NCBI RefSeq assembly: GCF_900178525.1
Contig: NZ_FXDJ01000003.1
Location: 1-51,564, forward strand
Direction: 5' to 3'
DNA: 51,564 nucleotides
Source of the DNA: Massilibacteroides vaginae
GTDB taxonomy: Bacteria > Bacteroidota > Bacteroidia > Bacteroidales > Tannerellaceae
Under the pieces are notes generated by a model. The model saw nothing but the letters and a program-made list of their open reading frames with translations. It did no database searches and was not told the DNA's origin. Positions 18,903 to 29,000 of this stretch are shown here, piece after piece. Every line of letters starts with the position of its first letter. Position 1 is the stretch's first letter. Made by a program: the position numbers and the translations under genes.

Positions 18903-19889
18903 TTACTTTCTTCTAAGCAATGCGTCTTCAATAATTTCCGTCATCACCGACTTTATATCCAAACCTGCCGCATGAATTTGTTGCGGTATGAAACTGGTGG
19001 TCGTCATTCCGGGGGTTGTGTTCACCTCCAGCATTACAGGCTCACCGGTTGCCTGAATTATATAATCTATCCGTATTATACCTGTCGCTCCCAACAAATC
19101 ATAAATTCTCGACGTTTCTTCCTGAATCTTTGCTGTCATTTCGGAAGAAATCCGCGCAGGGGTTATTTCATCCACCTGACCATTATATTTCGCGTCAAAG
19201 TCAAAAAACTCATTATCGGTCACCACCTCTGTTAAAGGTAACAACACAGCCTTTTCCTTTGTTTTATAACAGCCGCTTGTTACTTCCGTGCCGGCTATGA
19301 ATTGCTCCAAAATAACTTCTTCGCCTTCGGCAAAAGCATGTGCGATCGCCTCCTGCAATTGCCCGGCAGATTTCACTTTTGTTGTTCCGAAGCTACTTCC
19401 TCCTACATTCGGCTTTACGAATAAAGGTAAACCCAAACGGCTCACCACCTCGTCGGTATCAGCGCTTTCGCCACCAAACAAACGAATGGAATCCGCAACC
19501 TTCACACCAAAACCTTTCAGGTAGTTATTGCAAACAAATTTATTGAATGTAATAGCACTCACTAAAGCATTGCACGATGAATACGGCATACCGATCATAT
19601 CAAAATAGCCTTGCAAACGGCCATCCTCGCCAGGAGTTCCATGAATGGTAATATACGCAAAATCAAACTTTTTACCTACACCTTTTTCCTGAAAACTGAA
19701 ATTATTTTTGTCGATTACCGTGTTTGTTCCATCGGGTAGCTCAACAATCCATTCATTTTTCTTCAGGATTGCAATATACAAGTTATATCTTTCTTTATCA
19801 ATAAAAGTCGAAAGTCCTGCCGCGCTCTTTAATGAGATAACAATCTCAGAGGAGTCTCCTCCGGCAATAATAGCAACATTCTTCTTCAT
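18903..19889 (-). CDS. ddl: D-alanine--D-alanine ligase
   Basis: Joins two D-alanines with ATP for peptidoglycan precursor synthesis in the cytoplasm. ATP-grasp fold with family motifs: AGGDSSE at the start, HGTPGEDGRLQGYFDMIGMPY, KPNVGGSSFGTTKV, EQFIAGTEVTSGCY and EVNTTPGMTTTSF. I choose the ATG at 19889 (328 residues), which begins directly with the N-terminal strand MKKNVAIIAGG and lies one base past the rluD stop; an in-frame ATG 24 bp upstream would overlap rluD. Confidence 0.95.
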   Translation of the reverse strand: MKKNVAIIAGGDSSEIVISLKSAAGLSTFIDKERYNLYIAILKKNEWIVELPDGTNTVIDKNNFSFQEKGVGKKFDFAYITIHGTPGEDGRLQGYFDMIGMPYSSCNALVSAITFNKFVCNNYLKGFGVKVADSIRLFGGESADTDEVVSRLGLPLFVKPNVGGSSFGTTKVKSAGQLQEAIAHAFAEGEEVILEQFIAGTEVTSGCYKTKEKAVLLPLTEVVTDNEFFDFDAKYNGQVDEITPARISSEMTAKIQEETSRIYDLLGATGIIRIDYIIQATGEPVMLEVNTTPGMTTTSFIPQQIHAAGLDIKSVMTEIIEDALLRRK

Positions 19890-19890
19890 T

Positions 19891-20964
19891 TTATAATTCT
19901 TTAGTATTTGCATAGGTTCTCCAACGCTGAATCAGTCCTTCCATATCTTCAGGAATTACAGAATCGAAACTCATTGTTTCTCCCGTAGCAGGATGCCTGA
20001 AACCTAATGTTTTGGCGTGTAACGCCTGCCTCGGACATTGCTCAAAGCAATTCTGAACAAACTGTTTATACTTTGTAAATGTAGTTCCTTTCAAAATATC
20101 ACTTCCTCCGTAACGTTCATCATTAAACAGAGTATGTCCTATATATTTCATGTGTACGCGTATCTGATGCGTGCGCCCGGTTTCCAGGCGGCATTCTACC
20201 AGTGTAACGTAACCTAAACGCTCGAGCACCCGGTAATGGGTAACCGCACTTTTCCCCTGGTCTCCTTCAGGAAAAACCATCATCTGCATCCTGTCTCTCG
20301 GGTTACGGGCAATATTCCCTTCTATCGTACCTTCATCATCACGAATAATACCCCAAACCAAAGCATTGTAAGTACGGGTTGTTGTTTTATGAAAAAATTG
20401 CAGGCTCAGATCGGCTTTTGCTTCCGGTTTTTTTGCCACAACCAACAATCCCGAGGTATCTTTATCAATACGATGCACCAATCCAAGTCGGGGGTCGGAC
20501 GGATCATAGGTAGGGTCATCACGCAAATACCAGGCAAGGGCATTCACCAAAGTGCCTGTATAGTTTCCGTGTCCGGGATGAACAACAAGACCGGCCGGCT
20601 TATTTACCACAAGCAGGTCTGCGTCTTCATATACAATATTTAAAGGAATATCTTCAGGAATAATTTCAAGCTCACGGCGAGGGCGCGCCATCACCAAGGA
20701 TACAACATCCAGTGGTTTCACACGGTAGTTGCTTTTTACCGGCAGGCCGTTTACTAAAATACAACCGGCCTCAGCGGCCAACTGAATGCGGTTACGGGTG
20801 GCTCCCATCATTCGATCCACCAAAAACTTATCTACACGCAACAGCGATTGTCCCTTATCAGCGACAAAGCGAAAATGCTCGTACATGGAAGTTTCCGAAT
20901 GGGTATCAGATTCAAACGTTGAGTCGTCGTCCAACTCATCTATATCATCAATGAGGTCGTCCAT
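19891..20964 (-). CDS. rluD: 23S rRNA pseudouridine synthase, RluD family
   Basis: Converts uridines of 23S rRNA to pseudouridine. After an acidic N-terminal tail (DDLIDDIDELDDD) comes an S4 RNA-binding domain (LLRVDKFLVDRMMGATRNRI...VNG) and the catalytic domain with HRIDKDTSGLLV, where the first Asp is the expected nucleophile, and the C-terminal ETGRTHQIRVHM. Start ATG 20964 sits directly after the TGA of the PASTA gene; another ATG at 20988 would overlap it by 23 bp. Operon with the PASTA gene and ddl. Confidence 0.92.
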   Translation of the reverse strand: MDDLIDDIDELDDDSTFESDTHSETSMYEHFRFVADKGQSLLRVDKFLVDRMMGATRNRIQLAAEAGCILVNGLPVKSNYRVKPLDVVSLVMARPRRELEIIPEDIPLNIVYEDADLLVVNKPAGLVVHPGHGNYTGTLVNALAWYLRDDPTYDPSDPRLGLVHRIDKDTSGLLVVAKKPEAKADLSLQFFHKTTTRTYNALVWGIIRDDEGTIEGNIARNPRDRMQMMVFPEGDQGKSAVTHYRVLERLGYVTLVECRLETGRTHQIRVHMKYIGHTLFNDERYGGSDILKGTTFTKYKQFVQNCFEQCPRQALHAKTLGFRHPATGETMSFDSVIPEDMEGLIQRWRTYANTKEL

Positions 20965-20965
20965 A

Positions 20966-21592
20966 TCAAAACCAGTTTTCGTCTTCACTATCTAAAGTGC
21001 GCACAGGCTGTTCCAATCCTAACGAATCTTCGGGCAACACCTCATCCTCTCCATTGCTCACTTTCAGAATCAAAGGGGATATCAACGGCACTTTCTCTCC
21101 GCTTCTCAACACGCGACCGCGCAGTTCAACAGCAATCACAAGATCTTTGAAATCACCCGGCACATATTCAATTTCAACGGACTCAAAACCACGTGCTCTC
21201 AACAAAGCGTAAGCCTGCCGAAAGGACATATCTTCCACATCCGGAATCGTTTCCATTTGTGAACTCAGCGCGTTGAGCGTAATAAATACAATACGCCCTT
21301 CTTTAACTTTCGCTCCGGCAATTGGTTTTAATTCCACAATTGTTCCGGGAGCAACGTCTTTAGAAAAAACCGAATCTATAATATTGTAGCGTAAACCATT
21401 ATTTTCAAAGAAAGACGCAGCATCTTCCATGGTCAACCCCTTTACATCCGGCACCACCACCACCTCATTGTGGCGGGTATATTTATCCAACCAGTTTAAT
21501 GTGCCGAAAATTACCAGAACCAAAACTGCAAACATCAAAAGAATATTAATAAAAAAAGGATTCTTTATCAGTTTTACAAGAAAGTTTTTCAT
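20966..21592 (-). CDS. Membrane-anchored PASTA-domain protein
   Basis: A 208-residue protein with one transmembrane helix (residues about 14-33) and two PASTA domains outside (about 41-107, starting VVVPDVKGLTMEDAASFFENNG, and 110-180). No kinase domain is present, so it is not a PknB-type kinase. PASTA domains bind peptidoglycan-like ligands, and the following rluD-ddl genes tie it to cell-wall metabolism. First gene of a four-gene operon. Confidence 0.88.
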   Translation of the reverse strand: MKNFLVKLIKNPFFINILLMFAVLVLVIFGTLNWLDKYTRHNEVVVVPDVKGLTMEDAASFFENNGLRYNIIDSVFSKDVAPGTIVELKPIAGAKVKEGRIVFITLNALSSQMETIPDVEDMSFRQAYALLRARGFESVEIEYVPGDFKDLVIAVELRGRVLRSGEKVPLISPLILKVSNGEDEVLPEDSLGLEQPVRTLDSEDENWF

Positions 21593-21764
21593 TCCTTACT
21601 TCTTTATAATAAGCATCACAAAAGTAGAAAAAAAACATTACATAGCGGCAAATACTTCGGTTAAAGACGTTTTATAAGTTCTATTAAGATATAAAAGGGA
21701 AAAAGCCAACGATTATTAAACGGATAGTCTGTTCTTTTTTGTTGTTGCTTCGGCTGGTATTCCC

Positions 21765-21934
21765 TGTCATCTCGACCGAAGTGGAGAGATCTCTGCATAA
21801 GGCTTCGTTAAATAATAGTCTGATGGTATGAGATGCTTCGACAGGCTCAGCATGACAGCGGGGAAGGAACCGTTCCTCCCTTTCAACCCGACCGTTCCTC
21901 TTTGTCATTCCGACCGAAGTGGAGGAATCTCTGC
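21765..21934. repeat. R1/R2 dispersed repeats, inverted copies
   Basis: Reverse-complement R2 at 21765-21796 and 21903-21934, and R1 at 21831-21857. They are the same family as at 997-1132 and 1512-1609 but in opposite orientation. The 21593-22464 interval contains no gene; besides these repeats it holds the tandem array, the 22133 module, iteron element A and the rpmH terminator. Confidence 0.85.
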
Positions 21935-21965
21935 ATATAGCTTCGTTCAATAATTGTCAGACAGT

Positions 21966-22116
21966 ATGAGATGTTTCGACAGGCTCAACATGACAGTGGG
22001 TTGGTATGAGATGTTTCGACAGGCTCAACATGACAGTGGGTTGGTATGAGATGTTTCGACAGGCTCAACATGACAGCGGGGGTGGCATGAGACCCTTCGA
22101 CAAGCTCAGGGTGACA
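21966..22116. repeat. Exact 40-bp tandem array of R1
   Basis: Three copies of a 40-bp unit (ATGAGATGTTTCGACAGGCT and so on) follow head to tail at 21966, 22006 and 22046; the first two are identical and the third differs in its last bases. A fourth, diverged R1 ends at 22116. The identity points to recent expansion by slippage or unequal exchange. There are no unique spacers, so this is not CRISPR. Confidence 0.9.
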
Positions 22117-22132
22117 AGGGAGAGACAGGATT

Positions 22133-22171
22133 TTTAAGGGGTTTCAACCCTGCGTTTCCACGTCATTTTTT
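22133..22171 (-). repeat. Dispersed GAAACCCC module
   Basis: On the minus strand GAAAAAATGACGTGG...CGCAGGGTTGAAACCCC matches 1459-1498 (CAAAAAATGATGTGG...CGCAGGGGTGAAACCCC) over about 40 bp. In both places it lies next to R1/R2 repeats, so the repeats travel or are assembled as modules. Confidence 0.65.
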
Positions 22172-22184
22172 CGCTTTCTTACAA

Positions 22185-22272
22185 CACTGATTATCAATAG
22201 ATTATACCTACCCAAAAACATAAAGGTTATTTTTGGAAAAATAAAGGATATATTTTAAAAAATAACCTTTAT
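22185..22272 (-). repeat. Iteron-like element A
   Basis: Read on the minus strand: an inverted unit ATAAAGGTTATT (22261-22272), a degenerate unit near 22241, and AATAACCTTTAT (22220-22231), spaced 20-21 bp, followed by GTTTTTGGGT and the palindromic TTGATAATCA (22189-22198). Elements B (30942) and C (37733) have the same plan. Confidence 0.75.
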
Positions 22273-22406
22273 ATTTTTTTTCATATAGTATTGCAAAAAA
22301 TCACTGCTTTTTAATGCGACATTTTTGTGTATGTTGATCCGAAGTTGAAATAGATACAAAAACACGATCAACCGAAAAAAGCGGAGGTCACAAGTTTATG
22401 GGCAAT

Positions 22407-22439
22407 AAAAAAGGTATCCTTTTGGGGGATACCTTTTTT
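22407..22439 (-). terminator. Intrinsic terminator of rpmH
   Basis: AAAAAAGGTATCC and GGATACCTTTTTT form a perfect 13-bp stem with a 7-base loop, so it can work on both strands. It lies 25 bp after the rpmH stop. Confidence 0.9.
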
Positions 22440-22464
22440 ATTCATTAATCAAATGATATTCGGA

Positions 22465-22617
22465 TTAACCGTTGTATTCGTCAGATACACTAAGTTTAGC
22501 TCTTCCTTTCGCACGACGAGATGCTAATACTCTGCGTCCGTTTGCTGTAGCCATTCTTGAACGAAAGCCATGCTTGTTCTTTCTTTTCCTGTTAGAAGGT
22601 TGGAATGTTCTTTTCAT
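22465..22617 (-). CDS. rpmH: 50S ribosomal protein L34
   Basis: A 50-residue, very basic protein beginning [20 protein letters not shown] and continuing [19 protein letters not shown], the invariant L34 sequence, then a Bacteroidetes-type acidic tail LSVSDEYNG. It is a structural part of the large ribosomal subunit. It stands alone with its own promoter and terminator. Confidence 0.98.
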   Translation of the reverse strand: MKRTFQPSNRKRKNKHGFRSRMATANGRRVLASRRAKGRAKLSVSDEYNG

Positions 22618-22664
22618 CTTATTCTATATTTATTATTATCCTCTTTTTACAGTGTTTCGGGCGG

Positions 22665-22696
22665 CAAAGTTATATTCTTTTTTTCGGATAAACAAA
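22665..22696 (-). promoter_or_regulatory. Promoter of rpmH
   Basis: On the minus strand TTTG (22696-22693), 20 bp, then TAACTTTG (22672-22665): a full match to the Bacteroidales promoter, 48 bp upstream of the ATG. Confidence 0.75.
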
Positions 22697-22755
22697 TGGT
22701 TACATCTTTTTTAAACCTTTTATCTTCACAAAATTCACCCTGTTCTCTTTCGTAT

Positions 22756-23706
22756 TTAAAATATGCCTCCTTTATACATATTACTAAAATCCGCTTGTCC
22801 GGTCTGTTCCATATCTTCTTCCTGAAGTTCCTTCGCTTTCTTCAAATCTTCTTCAGAACCGGTTTCATTGCCCATTTCTTTTTTCAATTTACTCCGCTCT
22901 GAATAGGCTTTTGACAAAGAGGGAGACAGTTCAATTAATTCGTCCAACACGATCAGGGCTTCGTCTAACCGTTTAGAGACGATCAGTAAATCAGCCAATC
23001 TTAGGGAAGCTTCTTCATTAAAGGGGTTTAATTCGAGCACCTTATTAAAGTCTTCTTCGGCTGTTGTTTCATTTTTCAGGAAAGCGTGTATGGCTCCTTT
23101 CAGCAAGTACGCGTTTTCTTCCTCTCCTTCCCGTGCAATCACTTCTTCCACATCTTTCAGGGCAGACACGCCGTCTTCTTTCTTCAGATAAACCTCTGCA
23201 CGCAGCAGGCAAGCATCCGAAAAGTCCGGTTTCAACGCGATACTTTTCGAAAGATTATCTAAGGCAGCATCCAGCTCTCCTCTGTTTTTGCAGGCTCTTC
23301 CTTTTAAATAATAAGCAAGTGGGTTGGATGGTTCATAGCTGATAATCCGATCGCATTCTTCCATAACTGCTTCTTCTCTGTTTAACAGAAACAGCACACT
23401 GACGCGTGTAAAGAGGGTGTTTATTTGTTCCGGTTCTATTTCTACCATACTGTCCAGCACTTCGAGGGCTTTCTCGTGTTCATGCGTCATGGTGTAGGCA
23501 CCAACCAGGTAGCTCATTGTCTCCAGGTCGTTATCGATAGCTAACGCTTCGGTAAAGCATTTTATAGCGTAGGCTAACTTGCCGATCTTCTGTGCCCTTA
23601 CTCCATCATACTTCAGAATATCAAATTTTTTACGGTCGCTTTTACTAATGCCATCCGTAGCTTCTTCTACAGACGAGGAAAATAAGGAGGTAAAGAAATT
23701 TGCCAT
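22756..23706 (-). CDS. Tetratricopeptide-repeat protein
   Basis: A 316-residue soluble protein built of about seven TPR helical pairs from residue 30 on (for example AQKIGKLAYAIKCFTEALAIDN, NPLAYYLKGRACKNRGELDAALDNL, NPFNEEASLRLADLLIVSKRLDEALIVL). No signal peptide or membrane segment, so a cytoplasmic scaffold. It lies 58 bp after tamL on the same strand and probably has its own start signal (TACATTTG at 23755-23748). The partner is unknown; proximity to TamL/TamB hints at an envelope link. Confidence 0.85.
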   Translation of the reverse strand: MANFFTSLFSSSVEEATDGISKSDRKKFDILKYDGVRAQKIGKLAYAIKCFTEALAIDNDLETMSYLVGAYTMTHEHEKALEVLDSMVEIEPEQINTLFTRVSVLFLLNREEAVMEECDRIISYEPSNPLAYYLKGRACKNRGELDAALDNLSKSIALKPDFSDACLLRAEVYLKKEDGVSALKDVEEVIAREGEEENAYLLKGAIHAFLKNETTAEEDFNKVLELNPFNEEASLRLADLLIVSKRLDEALIVLDELIELSPSLSKAYSERSKLKKEMGNETGSEEDLKKAKELQEEDMEQTGQADFSNMYKGGIF

Positions 23707-23764
23707 TATTTATCAAGTTTATTCATTCAATATTAATCAATTCCACGCAAATGTATGGATTTTT

Positions 23765-26080
23765 TCAGAACGGATAACCGATCGCCAAGTGAAAACCAAG
23801 TCCGTCTTTAAACTTAGGGATATTATAATACCCTTTCTTACCTGTATCATACGGTAAGTGAATACCCAGACCAACGTCAAAACGAACCACCAGGAAATCC
23901 ATATCATAACGAACGCCGACTCCTGTACCCAAGGCCAGGTCTTTCAGAAAACTCGCATCCGATATATAGCCTCCCGGACGATTGGGGTCATTCCTCAGCA
24001 GCCATATATTTCCCGCATCAACAAACATGGCACCATGCAGATCATCCATGATACGAAAACGGTATTCCAGATTCGCTTCAAATTTTAAGTCGCCCGTTTG
24101 GTCAATATAGGCATAGCGGTTTTCTTTGTCCGGCGCAAACCGCCCCGGACCGATACTACGGATTGTGAAGGCCCGCAAACTGTTTGAGCCGCCCACATAG
24201 AATTGTTCGCTATAGGGGGATACACGGGCATTGCCATAGCTATATATAATTCCGGCCATTACACGTCCAACCAAAGATTGGTTACGGTCTATACGCCAGC
24301 TATACCTCAGTTCATTGGTGAATTTTATAAATTGGGCGTAAGGACTACCCAGCATTTTCTTTTCCCGCTCATTGAAGTTTCGCCCATTCAACGCGTAAAT
24401 TCCGGAGATAAGATTTCCGGCTTCTGTTATCGATGTTTCCCACCAGATACGATCTCCGCTTCTCTTTTTCATAGGACTATCATACACATACGAATAATAG
24501 ATCGCCGGGATAAACTGATCCTGAAGACTTTGTCGAAGCGCGGGGTTCTTTTGGGTTAGTTCGTTAAACGCATCGGTCGGGTCTCTCAATTTATTATACG
24601 ACAAACGAAACGGACTCAGCACGTGTTGGCTATTCCGGCTTGGTCGATATTCATACACCAGACTTCCTCCCAGAGATAACATTTTGAAAAAACCGGCCCG
24701 GTTCAATTGATTACCACTCAAGCGGAATGTTGTCGTTGAATAGTTATCCAATCCTTTATGCAATAATCCCGGAAAAACAACACGCGGAAATGTCAATGAC
24801 AAACTGGCTCCATATTCATAACTGTTTATGGATCCTCCTCCATTATCAATACGTCGGCCCGTTTGCCATTCGTAAGAGCCGTTTACACTTCCGGTCAGCG
24901 ACTCACCTCCACCAAACAGGTTGCGTTTAGTCAGACTAAAAACCGTACCCGGCCCCATCTGATTGTTGCTTTTATTTTTAAAATTGAATTCCAATTCGCC
25001 GTCTAAAGGATAGTCATACACGGTATTGATCCGAAGATCTAACGTATCACAACGGCGGGAAGTGTCACGAGGAGTATATTGCATTTCCGTGTAGCGGAAT
25101 ATTCCTAACTTGGCAAATGCCTCTTGGGTGCGTTCTTGCCTACGTTCGGAATAATAGCTGCCCGGATTAAACTTCAGCATGCGATAAAGAACAGTAGGAC
25201 GCACCCGGAGCTTACCTTCATAATAGATCTTCAGATCTTTGTAAAGTAATGAATCTGTAGGTTTCTCATTGTCGTATCCCATAAGAGCAACCGAAACCTG
25301 CCCGATCTTCCAGGGTTTAAGCGCATTACGAGGCATTGATTGATTACGCATTACACGTAACGCCACCTTTCCGGATGTGATTGTTGTATCTGCCTGATAA
25401 ACGATATGTTCCGGGCGGAAGTAATAGTAACCCTCATTACGGAGCAGCGTGGAAACCCGTTGCCTTTCGGCCTCCATGCTCATCACATTAAAATTATCGC
25501 CCGGTTGAATAATTTGCCTGTGCTGATACATTTGCATGATCGTATCCGCGCGATGCCTGAAACGAATATGGCGAATACTATCATAGGTATAGGCTTGATT
25601 CAACACGATATGATAGTTTATTCCCGCTTTTAAAGAATCCTTCTTGTCCGGTACTATCTCATACGAAGCTGTACCGTTAAAGAATCCGTGTTCATTCAAC
25701 AGGTTCTTCGCAACACGTGTTCGCACCTCCGGATTAACCGTCCCGATAAGAACAGGTTTAGCTCCCAGCGTTTCTAAAATCCATTTATTAACAGCTCCCT
25801 TTTTATTTACAAAGGCATTGTACACCCAAAGTCCGAAGGGGAATGGAGTACGCATGCTCGAACTACCTAAAAAAGCATTATTCGGCGCATAAGCCAAAGC
25901 AGCCTCAATTTCTTCTTTTGCGGCATCGCTCGCTTTGGTATTTTCTGTATCTTCTACAGTAAGACTCTTTATTCCGGTATATAAAACTTCCCCTTCCTGT
26001 AAACTTCGGGTCGTATAGCAGGAAACGAAAGAGATGGCTATAAAGTACAGAATTATTAATCTAATCATTGATTTCATCAT
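23765..26080 (-). CDS. tamL: TamL: lipoprotein-type TamA/BamA-family outer-membrane protein
   Basis: A 771-residue Omp85-family protein. The signal peptide ends in a lipobox (FVSC, Cys21), the mark of TamL, the Bacteroidetes version of TamA. POTRA-like domains follow (to about residue 400). The C-terminal 16-strand barrel carries the family motif near FYVGGSNSLRAFTIRSIGPG and ends in a strand with terminal Phe (GLGFHLAIGYPF). It overlaps the tamB stop by 4 bp. The pair handles insertion of outer-membrane proteins or phospholipid passage between membranes. Confidence 0.92.
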   Translation of the reverse strand: MMKSMIRLIILYFIAISFVSCYTTRSLQEGEVLYTGIKSLTVEDTENTKASDAAKEEIEAALAYAPNNAFLGSSSMRTPFPFGLWVYNAFVNKKGAVNKWILETLGAKPVLIGTVNPEVRTRVAKNLLNEHGFFNGTASYEIVPDKKDSLKAGINYHIVLNQAYTYDSIRHIRFRHRADTIMQMYQHRQIIQPGDNFNVMSMEAERQRVSTLLRNEGYYYFRPEHIVYQADTTITSGKVALRVMRNQSMPRNALKPWKIGQVSVALMGYDNEKPTDSLLYKDLKIYYEGKLRVRPTVLYRMLKFNPGSYYSERRQERTQEAFAKLGIFRYTEMQYTPRDTSRRCDTLDLRINTVYDYPLDGELEFNFKNKSNNQMGPGTVFSLTKRNLFGGGESLTGSVNGSYEWQTGRRIDNGGGSINSYEYGASLSLTFPRVVFPGLLHKGLDNYSTTTFRLSGNQLNRAGFFKMLSLGGSLVYEYRPSRNSQHVLSPFRLSYNKLRDPTDAFNELTQKNPALRQSLQDQFIPAIYYSYVYDSPMKKRSGDRIWWETSITEAGNLISGIYALNGRNFNEREKKMLGSPYAQFIKFTNELRYSWRIDRNQSLVGRVMAGIIYSYGNARVSPYSEQFYVGGSNSLRAFTIRSIGPGRFAPDKENRYAYIDQTGDLKFEANLEYRFRIMDDLHGAMFVDAGNIWLLRNDPNRPGGYISDASFLKDLALGTGVGVRYDMDFLVVRFDVGLGIHLPYDTGKKGYYNIPKFKDGLGFHLAIGYPF

Positions 26081-29000
26081 TGTTCTTCCTCCTCTACTAC
26101 CGGTTCAACTTTCTTCTTTCTGAAATCAAACAATTCCGACAAACGCGTCATCCGGCGTTTCAACACAATACCGGCACCGGTTTCAATGATTTCTCCTTCC
26201 AGCAAGCTTTCGTAATTTTTATTATGAAAGAGCTTAACGTAACGGCTTCCTCCTTCATCCAATCGATACTCTATAGAAACATTATCAATAAAATTGTCTG
26301 ATTGCGAATCTTCTACATTTGCTCCGGAAGAAAGGCGACCACCGATCACAATACGTATGCGGTCATTGTAGAATCGTTTGGCAAAACGGAATGAATAGTC
26401 CGTCCGGTTTCCTTCTGCCGAGTCGTAATTATCCATACCAAAAGAGATATCTACCGTTTTAAGCGCGCTTCCTGCAATGCTATTAATTTCATTCTGTAAA
26501 AAGCTATTCAAGGCTGATCCCATATTCATCCCCGACCCTACACTATTTCCATCCACATACATTCCGGTTACTAATAATCCTACGGCTAATTTCCGGCGTT
26601 CTTCCGCACCTTTCGCTGTCAATTCGCTTTGCATACCCATATCTTCGGGCGCATCCAGTGTAAAGTCGAGCGCCATGTTCTCCAATGTTTGTTGTATTTT
26701 TATACCTACATCAAAGTTGATCATACGTGAAGACTGTCCTTCGGGCGCAACAGAGGTGCGTACACGTTCGGTCGCTGTCATGTTCAGTCGTGGATTCATC
26801 ATATCTCCACTCCATTCCACATAACTACCTTCTTTAATTGTAAAGTTCTTGGCCGACACAATCGGTAATTCATAACGTACCGTACCTCCGGTCAGGGTAT
26901 ATCGCCCGTTAAACAACATATCACCTAATGGTGTGTATTGGAACACCAAGTCTCCTCCACCTTCCAGTTCCACATAGCTGGAACGATCGGGCGTAAGGTC
27001 CACTTTCATTTGTACGGCAGGATCCACTTTAATGCCCAGCTGCATATCCAATCCTCCGGACGCTAAACCGGCCATCGGTCTTCTTTTACTGAAAAGTGTA
27101 TCTCCAAAAGACACAAAAGTAACCAAGCCATCCAGTCTATCCTGTACCGTGAGCGGCGATTCAACCATAACATAGCTTACATTCGTATTGCCCAGAACAC
27201 GTAAGTTTCCGCGCATCTTCAAGGAGTTAATAGGTCCCTTTAAGGTTGAATTCATGTTCACGAATAGTTTTCCATAAACAAGACTTTCTTTATTGCGCTT
27301 CACATCCAACAGTTGAAGATTGTTCGCATTCATGGTCAGATCGGTCATCATTTCCGCCGGATTGTTCAGATCAATCGTTCCGTCTAAAACAAACGGATTT
27401 TCACCCGTAGCATATACTTTATATTTATTGAACGAAAGCAGATTGTTAATTATCTCCACCGGTTTGTTTTCAAAACGGTAAGTCGACGCTGCCGAAGACA
27501 CATAAACAGAAGCACTATCCGTTTGAACGGCCCCATTCAGCGAAGGCGATTCGGTTGTTCCGCTTACCGAAACATTTCCGTTCAACACACCGGCCAATGT
27601 TGCCATCTTATTCGGAATAAACGGTGAGAACATCGCTAACGGAAGGTCAATAATATTCACCTGTCCTTCAATATAATCTTTTTTATCGTTGGTATACAGG
27701 GCGGTTATATTTACAATCTCTTCCCGGTCACGGTAAAAGTGCATGTCCATCTGCGAGTTATTCTGATCGATAGGAAGATATACTCCATTAAGCATTAATT
27801 CACCTACGCGCCCACCCTCATAAAGCAGATTATCAATATTCATATCTGCCACCAACATGTAGGAACTGTCTATCGGCGCATATTGGAAATCGGCATTCAG
27901 CAGTCCTTTTAAATTTGGCATGAATGAGAAGCCTTTAGAGATCAGTTCCAGATTAATCTGACTGAGCTCGGCATGCAACTCTTCCATCCCGCCGTCTTCT
28001 GGCAGGGAATGTACCCAGAATGAGGCATTATTATTTCCTGTAAGTTTTAAATTGGCATCTATATCTTTTGTGTTTTTAATATGAATATAGTTGTCTTCAT
28101 TCAAAACAAAAGGATGGAAAAACAAGGTCGGTTTTTCGGGATAAAGACTAATGCGCATGCCTTCCTCCACTTTGTCCGCGCGAATACCTAATTCCAATCC
28201 GGTTTTGCCACGCTGGTCTTTGTAATAAAATTCAGCATCCGCATAACGAGAACGGATCTTACCATTTACACCTCCTACAAACGCTTCCTGGGTCAGGTAC
28301 TTCTTTTTAATTACGTCTGCATTATAAAGTAACCCCAACGTATCTTGCCGCACAACCATTCTTACCGTATCGATCAGCATACTGTCACGGATAATGGTGT
28401 ACACCCCTGCATCTAAACGAAATCCATCTTCAGGAGAGGTAGATGCTACCATATCCATTCCGGTGAAAGACATATTCAGAAAATATTGCAACATATTATA
28501 TACCGGATTATCCCTCCGGGCGTGAACAGTCAGCAACATCTCCGGCAAATCCGGACGTAAAACCTCCACGTTAATTGTAGAATCCTGCTCTAATTGTTTC
28601 TGTATATTATTTTGTGCGGTTAGTAATTTGTTCTGCATGGTTATCAGGTCTGACGTACCGGTAAGCATAATTCCCAGATCGCCGGCATGGAAAGATACGC
28701 GTGTTGTATCCGGATTACTTCGGGCATGCAGGGTAAGTGTTTTGGGTTTAGCCTGCTGAGTTGCGGTTTTCATCTCCCAGTTTCCAAGGGTTACATCCAA
28801 CAAATGATCCATTTTAAAATCCGACCGCACCTCTGTAAAAAGCTGGAAAGAGGTTGAAAAGGGGTTTTCTGTCAGATGAAAACCATACATATCTAAGTTC
28901 TCAACATCTGCGATCAGCATTCCTTCCAAATTATTTTTCTCAAAAATTCCGGATAAAGAAAGAGTCATTTCGGCCAACGGATAACGACTTTCCAGCACAG

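Noticed and set aside
20966-21592. PASTA gene as a PknB-type kinase
   Set aside because: It has only one membrane helix and two PASTA domains; no kinase motifs.
21684-21950. Open frame encoding a protein-like stretch CHAEPVEASH
   Set aside because: It is a read-through of the R1/R2 repeats; such frames arise wherever this repeat occurs and have no start or family support.
21966-22116. Regular repeats resembling a CRISPR array
   Set aside because: The period is fully repeated with no unique spacers and no cas genes are present.
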